Source: a virus. Taken from it: 23,825 bases of DNA. Below are positions 1 to 6,158 of the stretch, one piece after another; within the stretch, counting starts at the first letter, position 1, and each line of letters begins with the position of its first letter. The position numbers and the translations under genes are program-made. The notes under the pieces are model-generated. The model saw only the letters and a program-made list of their open reading frames with translations, searched no databases and had not been told where the DNA came from. The stretch is taken from positions 1 to 23,825 of IMG/VR virus record IMGVR_UViG_3300002835_001091; one strand, written 5' to 3'.

Positions 1-765
1 GGAACTTCAGGGTCATCAGGAACTTCAGGGTCATCGGGAACTTCAGGGTCATCGGGAACTTCAGGGTCATCAGGAACTTCGGGGTCATCAGGAACTTCAG
101 GGTCATCAGGAACTTCAGGGTCATCAGGAACTTCAGGGTCATCAGGAACTTCAGGGTCATCAGGAACTTCAGGGTCATCAGGAACTTCAGGGTCATCGGG
201 AACTTCAGGGTCATCGGGAACTTCGGGGTCATCAGGAACTTCAGGGTCATCGGGAACTTCAGGTTCATCGGGAACTTCAGGTTCATCTGGTACATCAGGT
301 TCATCTGGTACATCAGGAACATCAGGAACTTCAGGGTCATCAGGAACATCAGGTTCATCTGGTACATCAGGAACATCAGGAACTTCAGGGTCATCAGGAA
401 CATCAGGTTCATCTGGTACATCAGGTCAGAATGGTTCATCAGGAACATCAGGAACTTCAGGTTCATCAGGAACATCGGGAGAAAATGGTTCATCAGGAAC
501 ATCGGGAACTTCAGGGTCATCAGGAACTTCAGGGTCATCGGGAACTTCAGGGTCATCAGGAACTTCAGGGTCATCAGGAACTTCAGGGTCATCGGGAACT
601 TCAGGGTCATCAGGAACATCGGGAACTTCAGGTTCATCTGGTACATCAGGATCATCTGGTACATCAGGTCAGAATGGTTCATCAGGAACATCAGGAACAT
701 CAGGTCCTCTCGGTCCAGCTGGAAGTTCTGGTACTTCCGGTACAAGTGGGTCGTCTGGATTATCC
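1..765 (+). repeat. 18-bp tandem repeats coding Gly-Thr-Ser-Gly-Ser-Ser
   Basis: The dominant unit is GGAACTTCAGGGTCATCA (18 bp), repeated many times with A/G changes at the last base of codons. From about 265 onward it degrades into variants using ACA for Thr and insertions such as GGTCAGAAT. All six frames are nearly free of stops because the unit has none in any frame, so shadow frames look open. Confidence 0.9.
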
Positions 766-1599
766 GGCGGGTGTGCAAAATACTTGTATGATAATTTAGG
801 ACTACCTATTAGTGCAAGTATTTATAGTACGGGTGGTACATTTTCTACAGGATCAACAACTATATCGGTTAGTGATTTAGATTTTTATGGAGATGATTTT
901 TCGTTTGAATTATCAAACGTCGATTCAAACTGTATTTTAGTTATTTCAGACAATGGTGGTAATAGTGTTCGGTATGAAGTAACTTCATCGTCATATACGA
1001 GTTATTATGTATTTACAGTTGGTTATCTATCGGGAGATACATGGTCTCCGGCATCAAACTCAGAATTAAAACTGTGTATTAAATGCAACTGTTGTGGTAC
1101 ATCGGGTGGAGGATCTCCAACTAACGGTACATCCGGTACATCAGGACAGACAAATGGCACATCGGGTACATCGGGTACATCCGGTACGTCTGGAAGTTCG
1201 GGTACATCCGGTACATCATCTACCGGTAATCCAAATACCATATCACTATTATATGCAGATGAGACTGTTGTCCACAATAGTGTAACAAATACAAATGTAA
1301 AATCTGCGTTAGTAACATTCAATGGATATTCAAAATACATAGTTGAAACGGAAGTTAGACTCGAACAACAGACAGATAATGAATGTAGTGTCAGTTATAG
1401 TTTAGTGAAAGGATCGGGTACAACACTTAGAACATTAGATATAGTTACACCACTAAACGGTTCAACAAAATCTTCCGGAATCATAAAATATTCAGAGGTA
1501 ACGTCGAGTGTTTCTATGTCATTTACGTCAAGTGTGTCAGTTAACTTGGGAGCCGGTGAATGGTTTGTTGAAAGTTTTAGAATATATGGTGTTGCTTGA
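1..1599 (+). CDS. Collagen-like tail fibre / adhesin protein, 3' part (5' end outside window)
   Basis: The frame is open from base 1 to TGA at 1597-1599, with no start needed inside the window, so this is the C-terminal 532 residues of a longer protein. Residues 1-255 are uninterrupted Gly-X-Y triplets, mostly GTS and GSS with occasional GQN or GEN. A globular domain follows at about 256-365, rich in Ser, Thr and Tyr and ending in a Cys cluster (CIKCNCC). A second short Gly-X-Y linker covers about 376-406, then a beta-rich C-terminal domain of about 125 residues ends in FRIYGVA. This layout (triple-helical stalk with a terminal knob) fits a trimeric fibre whose last domain binds the host; that role is inference. 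An internal TTG at 784 could be mistaken for a start, but the upstream frame is open and repetitive. Confidence 0.85.
   Translation, partial: GTSGSSGTSGSSGTSGSSGTSGSSGTSGSSGTSGSSGTSGSSGTSGSSGTSGSSGTSGSSGTSGSSGTSGSSGTSGSSGTSGSSGTSGSSGTSGSSGTSGSSGTSGTSGTSGSSGTSGSSGTSGTSGTSGSSGTSGSSGTSGQNGSSGTSGTSGSSGTSGENGSSGTSGTSGSSGTSGSSGTSGSSGTSGSSGTSGSSGTSGSSGTSGTSGSSGTSGSSGTSGQNGSSGTSGTSGPLGPAGSSGTSGTSGSSGLSGGCAKYLYDNLGLPISASIYSTGGTFSTGSTTISVSDLDFYGDDFSFELSNVDSNCILVISDNGGNSVRYEVTSSSYTSYYVFTVGYLSGDTWSPASNSELKLCIKCNCCGTSGGGSPTNGTSGTSGQTNGTSGTSGTSGTSGSSGTSGTSSTGNPNTISLLYADETVVHNSVTNTNVKSALVTFNGYSKYIVETEVRLEQQTDNECSVSYSLVKGSGTTLRTLDIVTPLNGSTKSSGIIKYSEVTSSVSMSFTSSVSVNLGAGEWFVESFRIYGVA
1126..1218 (+). repeat. 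Short Gly-X-Y linker repeat between two globular domains
   Basis: Ten regular triplets of the GTS/GSS type, broken once by the four-residue step GQTN, separate the Cys-rich middle domain from the C-terminal domain of the fibre protein. Codon choice (GGTACATCC, GGTACATCG) differs from the main repeat at 1-765, so it is probably not a recent copy of it. Confidence 0.75.
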
Positions 1600-1607
1600 T
1601 ATTTATA
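1599..1607 (+). promoter_or_regulatory. Candidate late-promoter element ATATTTATA
   Basis: Begins on the last base of the fibre stop codon and ends 37 nt before the ATG at 1644. The same 9-mer lies at 8913-8921, also 37 nt before its ATG, and close variants occur in five other gaps. A promoter role is inferred from position and recurrence. Confidence 0.5.
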
Positions 1608-1643
1608 CAAAAGTAAATATATTAGTATTATTTAAGAGAATTT

Positions 1644-3995
1644 ATGAATATTTTAGAAAAAATAATAAACGAATTAAAACTCCAAATTTTTTCAGAGGAG
1701 GAAGTCGGTGATACAAAAATTATTGCAATTTACCCCGGTCGTTTTCAACCGATGGGTCTTCATCATAAGACTTCATACGATTGGTTGGCCAATAAATTTG
1801 GTAAGGAGAATACATATATTGTTACTTCAGATAAAACTGATCCTCAAAGGTCTCCTTTTAATTTTAATGAAAAGAAAAAAATAATAAATAAACATGGAAT
1901 ACAAAATGTTGTAAAGGTAAAAAATCCATATTTACCACGAGAAATTATTTCAAAGTTTGATCCAAAGAAAACTGTTATAGTTTACATGATTGGGGAAAAA
2001 GACGCCGGTAGATTATCGGGGTATAAAAGATTAATGAAGTATAACAAAACAACATTAATTCCATATAAAGATATAGATAATCCGTATGCATATTATGTAT
2101 ATGCACCCCATGTTAAAATAAACATACCCTCATTTGGCGAAATGTCAGGTACAATTATTCGTAAGGCATTAGGAGACCAAGAGGTAAAATTATCAGAGTT
2201 AAAACAAAGATTTAAATCAATCATGGGTTGGTTTGATGCCGATATTTTTAACATGGTGATTAAAAAAATGAATAGTAATCGTGGTAATTTGAAAGAAGAT
2301 TTAAACGAATGGATGAAGGCACTTCTAAACATGACAGATGTTCAAAGTCAATTATTTTTCGGTACTCTTAAAAAAGAATATGGTGACACCAAAGATTTAT
2401 TACCTATAATTCGTAAGTTTATAAAAACAGGAAAACTAACAGATGAGGAAAAGAAAACTTTCCGTAAACAAATGAAAGACAACTTAAAGTTACTTGGTCT
2501 TGGTGCAATAGCGGCAATACCTTTGCCGGGTACTATGTTAATGATTCCTGTAATAATAGAACTTGCTAAAAAAGTCAATATAAATCTTTTACCCGAAAAT
2601 ACAGAACCAAAAAAAGAAAGGTTATCCATAGTTCGTAGAGAATTTTGGGATAAAGTTTTTGAAGGAGTTGTCAAACAAGATGATTTTGTGATTTGTGAAG
2701 AATGTGGAGAGAAGATGAAACAAATACAATATCGTCAAATAAACTCGTCAAATAAAATAGATGCTCGTCAATTACTTGTGTGTGGTGGTGCCGCAGGACA
2801 CATGAGCCATCCGTTTGATGATATGGAGTTGACATTCGGTGATATGAAGGAAATGTTTAAAATGGGATTATCTGGTGAGATAACAACAACAGGTGCCCCG
2901 TCTGAAAAATTAGACGGACAAAATTTATTTGTAACATTTAAGGCCGGTAAATTATATGCCGCTAGAAATAAAGGTGACATTAAAACGGGTGGTATGGACT
3001 ATAAATCCATAACAACAAAGTTTAAAGGGCGAGAACAAATCGAAAGAGCATTCACATACTCCTTTTCAGACTTAGAACAGGCAATACAATCTTTAAGTCG
3101 AAACCAACAACTGATGATTTTTAAGAACGGAACCGTTTGGATGAATCTTGAAATACTTTATCCCGAAACCGAAAATGTTATAAATTATGATGGGGCGTAT
3201 ATTGTTTTTCACGGAAGTGCTGCGTATAATAAAAACGGAGAAAAGGGAAAATCTTATCCAGAATATGCAAATATATTGGCCGGTATGATAAAACAAGTAA
3301 ATGCAGAAACTCAAAAAACATTTAGTATATCCAAACCAAAGGCATTGACTATTGAGAAGTCTAAAAAATTTGAAGATAAATTATTTTATTACGTAAGTGA
3401 ATTAACAAAATTACAAAATAAAATGAAATGTACCGATTCAGATACGCTTGGAATGTGGCATCAAAAATGGTGGGAAAAATATATCAAACAGAATGTAAAT
3501 AGATTGGGGGTATCTATTGATGAAAAAACTATGGAAGGATTAGTGAATAGATGGGCATTTATGGATAAAAAATTTAAGTTGGATAGTAACAATATATCCA
3601 ATGTTGAATTACTTAATTGGGCAAAAGAAGTTGATAAAACAAAATACGAAGAACAACAGAAAAAGAATATTCAACCGTTTGATTCTTTATTTTTAAAATT
3701 TGGGGCAGATGTTCTTAAAAACGTTAAAGATGTTATGTCAATTAATCCAACAAAGGCAACTAATAAAATAAAAACAGAATTAGAAACTGCAATAGATACT
3801 CTTTCAACTTCGAGTGATATTAAAGATTTGGCATTTTTGAAAAAACAATTAAAACGAATTGAGGACGCTGGTGGTATGGATGCAATAGTTCCACTCGAAG
3901 GGGTTGTATTTAATTTTAAAGGTAAAACTTATAAACTAACGGGAACATTTGCCCCAATAAACCAATTATTAGGTTATTTTAAATTTGGTAAATAA
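1644..3995 (+). CDS. Fusion protein: NMN-adenylyltransferase-like domain, LETM1-like segment, RNA/DNA-ligase-type nucleotidyltransferase
   Basis: 783 residues in three recognisable parts. Residues 26-175 look like a cytidylyltransferase/NMNAT fold: YPGRFQPMGLHH at 30-41 is a changed HxGH loop and EMSGTIIRKA at 166-175 matches the ISxTxxR motif. Residues 250-320 (KTGKLTDEEKK, then a hydrophobic stretch and LLPENTE) resemble LETM1-like domains. Residues 350-783 look like a covalent nucleotidyltransferase of the ligase superfamily: CEEC at 351-354, GGAAGHMSHPF at 381-391, motif I EKLDG at 421-425 with Lys422 as the likely AMP-accepting residue, ARNKG at 440-444, MNLEI at 500-504, motif IV LEGVVF at 751-756 and motif V YKLTG at 763-767. 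Likely roles are NAD metabolism plus nucleic-acid end joining or repair. Domain calls are by motif reading; the combined function is unknown. Confidence 0.75.
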   Translation: MNILEKIINELKLQIFSEEEVGDTKIIAIYPGRFQPMGLHHKTSYDWLANKFGKENTYIVTSDKTDPQRSPFNFNEKKKIINKHGIQNVVKVKNPYLPREIISKFDPKKTVIVYMIGEKDAGRLSGYKRLMKYNKTTLIPYKDIDNPYAYYVYAPHVKINIPSFGEMSGTIIRKALGDQEVKLSELKQRFKSIMGWFDADIFNMVIKKMNSNRGNLKEDLNEWMKALLNMTDVQSQLFFGTLKKEYGDTKDLLPIIRKFIKTGKLTDEEKKTFRKQMKDNLKLLGLGAIAAIPLPGTMLMIPVIIELAKKVNINLLPENTEPKKERLSIVRREFWDKVFEGVVKQDDFVICEECGEKMKQIQYRQINSSNKIDARQLLVCGGAAGHMSHPFDDMELTFGDMKEMFKMGLSGEITTTGAPSEKLDGQNLFVTFKAGKLYAARNKGDIKTGGMDYKSITTKFKGREQIERAFTYSFSDLEQAIQSLSRNQQLMIFKNGTVWMNLEILYPETENVINYDGAYIVFHGSAAYNKNGEKGKSYPEYANILAGMIKQVNAETQKTFSISKPKALTIEKSKKFEDKLFYYVSELTKLQNKMKCTDSDTLGMWHQKWWEKYIKQNVNRLGVSIDEKTMEGLVNRWAFMDKKFKLDSNNISNVELLNWAKEVDKTKYEEQQKKNIQPFDSLFLKFGADVLKNVKDVMSINPTKATNKIKTELETAIDTLSTSSDIKDLAFLKKQLKRIEDAGGMDAIVPLEGVVFNFKGKTYKLTGTFAPINQLLGYFKFGK

Positions 3996-4027
3996 TTATA
4001 GATATAGTTTCATTTAAAGGATAATAT

Positions 4028-4648
4028 ATGTCAGATATAAAAATCAATGGTATTGAGGATATAAAAGATATACTTAAAGGTAATCACTCATATCAAAACA
4101 GAATACAAGTGGGATATAAACCAGAAGAACAGCCAAAAGAAACCCGTGAAGTTGGGGAAAAATGGTTTGATTCCGACGGACATGAGTGGGAACAAAGACA
4201 AGGTTATGCCGTAAAACTCGGTAAAGAATGGCAACAAGAATTACATGAAGAAATAAATAGTTTTCCGAACTGTCAAAAGGAAACGTGTACTTGTAATAGT
4301 CTAACCATAAAAAAATTAGACGAAAAAATGAGAAAATTACATGGTATGTGTTTTGATTGTGTTACAACGATGGAACATAAACTTAGAATACAAAACAAGT
4401 GGGAAGACTACGAAAAAAGTAAGATGAAAGAAAATGCTATTGCCTGGTTAAAAGAGGCGGAAAAAGACAAAAATTTAATCGCGGAAGAACTCTCAAAATT
4501 ACAATTTGCAAATGAATTTGGTGATGTTGAAAACTGGGAAACCGGAAAAACAAAAGAAGATTTTATAAAACAAATAGAAGAAGAGTTTCAGAAATTTCGT
4601 GAAGATTTCATAAATAAATTGGAGAGCACAGATGTGGAAAAAAATTAA
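4028..4648 (+). CDS. Conserved phage protein with paired cysteines, function unknown
   Basis: 206 residues. The N-terminal part holds a VGEKWFDSDGHEWEQRQGY stretch (residues 42-60) that I recall from hypothetical proteins of marine T4-like phages. A likely zinc site is formed by Cys near 81-88 (C-x4-C-x-C) and CFDC near 112-115. The C-terminal 80 residues are strongly charged and helical, probably a coiled coil. AAAGG at 4016-4020 is a plausible ribosome site. Its 3' end overlaps the next gene by 17 nt, so the two are likely co-translated. No enzymatic motif is visible. Confidence 0.75.
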   Translation: MSDIKINGIEDIKDILKGNHSYQNRIQVGYKPEEQPKETREVGEKWFDSDGHEWEQRQGYAVKLGKEWQQELHEEINSFPNCQKETCTCNSLTIKKLDEKMRKLHGMCFDCVTTMEHKLRIQNKWEDYEKSKMKENAIAWLKEAEKDKNLIAEELSKLQFANEFGDVENWETGKTKEDFIKQIEEEFQKFREDFINKLESTDVEKN

Positions 4649-4880
4649 AGACGTACTAACGTCTATGATTTCAGATGTAGATGGTGATATTTCATCTAAA
4701 AGAATTATTACGTTTTTATTTGCGTTTGCAGTTTTAACAACATGGGCTGGTAATTTATTTTGGGGATTACAAATCTCACAATTTATTTACGATGGTCTAT
4801 TAAACATTAATGGAATTGGATTAGGAACTATAATCGCTGAGAAGTTTTCTTCAAGAGGAACAAATACTCCCAACGGATAA
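4632..4880 (+). CDS. Small membrane protein, holin-like
   Basis: 82 residues. A charged N-terminus containing SDVDGDISSKR (residues 14-24) precedes one clear transmembrane helix at about 25-45 and a second weaker hydrophobic segment at about 52-69. The tail is short and polar. Size and layout fit small phage holins or holin-like proteins, but no family motif proves it. The start is well supported: GGAG at 4621-4624 is 7 nt before the ATG, inside the end of the upstream gene. Nearby coiled-coil membrane proteins (5458, 5778) make a lysis role plausible. Confidence 0.55.
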   Translation: MWKKIKDVLTSMISDVDGDISSKRIITFLFAFAVLTTWAGNLFWGLQISQFIYDGLLNINGIGLGTIIAEKFSSRGTNTPNG

Positions 4881-4883
4881 TCT

Positions 4884-5435
4884 ATGAATGTTGATTTATT
4901 TAAATCTTTATTAAAATCATATTGGGAGAGCAACTCCACTACTGATTTTGATGATGCGGCAGAAAAAATTGCAACTGCATACCATTTATCGAATATTGGC
5001 AGCACTCAAACTTTTTTTGGTGCAAGATTAATAAATGGTGATAAAGATACACTAAAAAGTTTTTTATCGTTGGGTATGAAAGTTAATTTTTTATTAAAGT
5101 TTAAATCAAAGGATGTCACTCCTGGATTTAAATTAATGTCACTTGGTTTTTGTCTATATTGGTCATCCGCGGTATTTTCTCCCGTCCCACCATTACCACC
5201 AATTATTGCACCAACAACAGGTGTTAAGGTAATATTTCCCGGTGTACCACTAGGATTGGATAAGGGTCTAAAAGAATCTTTTGATAATACTACCATAGAT
5301 GCTACATTGGACTCGTTATCTACGGTTTTAAAATTACATTTACTAACAATTAGTGGAATTTATGCCGGAACAACTTTGGTGGGAACGGTTCCAACGCCAA
5401 TGGTATTGCCTTGGACATCGTTATTGGGTAATTAA
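4884..5435 (+). CDS. Hypothetical protein, possibly structural
   Basis: 183 residues starting 3 nt after the previous stop. The N-terminal half is a soluble alpha-helical region (DFDDAAEKIATAYHLSNIG at about 21-39). The middle has a Pro-rich hydrophobic stretch (PVPPLPPIIAP) and the motif VIFPGVPLG, and the end is moderately hydrophobic. I do not recognise a catalytic motif. Proteins of this look occur as unknowns near terminase genes in marine T4-like phages (from memory, not checked). Its position between a holin-like and a coiled-coil membrane protein leaves both lysis and virion roles open. Confidence 0.65.
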   Translation: MNVDLFKSLLKSYWESNSTTDFDDAAEKIATAYHLSNIGSTQTFFGARLINGDKDTLKSFLSLGMKVNFLLKFKSKDVTPGFKLMSLGFCLYWSSAVFSPVPPLPPIIAPTTGVKVIFPGVPLGLDKGLKESFDNTTIDATLDSLSTVLKLHLLTISGIYAGTTLVGTVPTPMVLPWTSLLGN

Positions 5436-5457
5436 TAAATTAGTAGAAGGACTTAAA

Positions 5458-5775
5458 ATGAAAAGAAATATTATTGAAATAGTTTTTATGTTGGTCGTAA
5501 TAATAGGGATAGGGTTTACATTTTATGATATTTTTAAATTAAATGAATCCGTTTCTCATAATGGTAGAATAATCGATTCACTCAAAACAGAAATGAATCG
5601 GTATCAATTTAAATACGATAGTCTTCAATTAGTGGTAACAAAATTGGATTCTACTGTTACTAATCAAGAAGAGCGGGTGAAGATTGTAAAACAATCTTTC
5701 TATTTTTTTAAAACACCGATAATCAATGACTCCGATAGTGCGACTAAATATATTAAAGATTTTATTAGGGAATAA
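5458..5775 (+). CDS. Membrane-anchored coiled-coil protein, inner-membrane spanin-like
   Basis: 105 residues. The ATG at 5458 is chosen over an in-frame ATG at 5353 because GAAGGA lies just upstream and the longer form would put 35 Trp-rich residues, overlapping the previous gene, in front of a clean membrane anchor. Residues 4-23 form one transmembrane helix behind a basic start (MKRN), and residues 25-80 a Ser/Asp/Leu-rich coiled coil (IDSLKTE, YDSLQLV). The short end reads DSDSATKYIKDFIRE. This is the architecture of an Rz-type i-spanin, but other single-pass coiled-coil proteins look the same. Confidence 0.6.
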   Translation: MKRNIIEIVFMLVVIIGIGFTFYDIFKLNESVSHNGRIIDSLKTEMNRYQFKYDSLQLVVTKLDSTVTNQEERVKIVKQSFYFFKTPIINDSDSATKYIKDFIRE

Positions 5776-5777
5776 AT

Positions 5778-6155
5778 ATGAAATGGAACTTATTATTTTT
5801 ATCATTGGTTTTAACGATTTCTTGTTACGGACAACCACAAGACTCTGTGGTTTGTTTACCCAAGAGTGATATTGTTACATTGGCAAACAAAATACGATTA
5901 TTACGTGATTCTTTAAATTATCGTGGTGCTATTATTTTTGCACAAGATACTTTAATAGATTCACAGAAAAAATTAATATCAGCACAGAAAGACCAAACAA
6001 AAGTTGCAAATGATATGGTTTTGAATTTAAAAGAAGAAAACAAAGTTTTAAATGATACCGTTAAACTATTACAACCAAAGTGGTATGATAATAAATGGCT
6101 TTGGTTTAGTGGCGGATCGGTATTTGTAACGGCAATAATCCTATTGAGTAAATAA
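5778..6155 (+). CDS. Secreted coiled-coil protein with C-terminal membrane helix, u-spanin-like
   Basis: 125 residues. The N-terminus is a signal peptide (MKWNLLFLSLVLTISCYGQ, 1-19) with Cys16 in a near-lipobox context (LTISC). The centre (55-98) is a helical coiled coil with repeated D-S and K-rich heptads. Residues 106-123 are a C-terminal transmembrane helix. An N-terminal lipid or outer-membrane anchor plus a C-terminal inner-membrane helix is the hallmark of unimolecular spanins. The lipobox is imperfect (Thr at -3), and an ordinary cleavage after the Gln of CYGQ, as in many Bacteroidota secreted proteins, is the alternative. It follows the previous gene by 2 nt and precedes the terminase by 3 nt. 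Confidence 0.6.
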   Translation: MKWNLLFLSLVLTISCYGQPQDSVVCLPKSDIVTLANKIRLLRDSLNYRGAIIFAQDTLIDSQKKLISAQKDQTKVANDMVLNLKEENKVLNDTVKLLQPKWYDNKWLWFSGGSVFVTAIILLSK

Positions 6156-6158
6156 CAC

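Noticed and set aside
1-765. CRISPR array or other non-coding repeat array
   Set aside because: The unit is 18 bp without spacers, keeps the reading frame and encodes Gly-X-Y triplets.
431-799. 122-codon frame with HQEHQELQ-type repeats
   Set aside because: Out-of-frame reading of the left Gly-X-Y repeat; the true frame 1 runs through it to 1599.
784-1599. TTG at 784 as start of a separate 271-residue protein
   Set aside because: Frame 1 is open upstream to base 1 with collagen-like triplets that lead smoothly into the globular domain, and no ribosome site is visible before 784.
5353-5457. N-terminal extension of the coiled-coil membrane protein from ATG 5353
   Set aside because: It overlaps the end of the previous gene, has an unusual Trp-rich composition and would bury the membrane anchor; GAAGGA supports ATG 5458.
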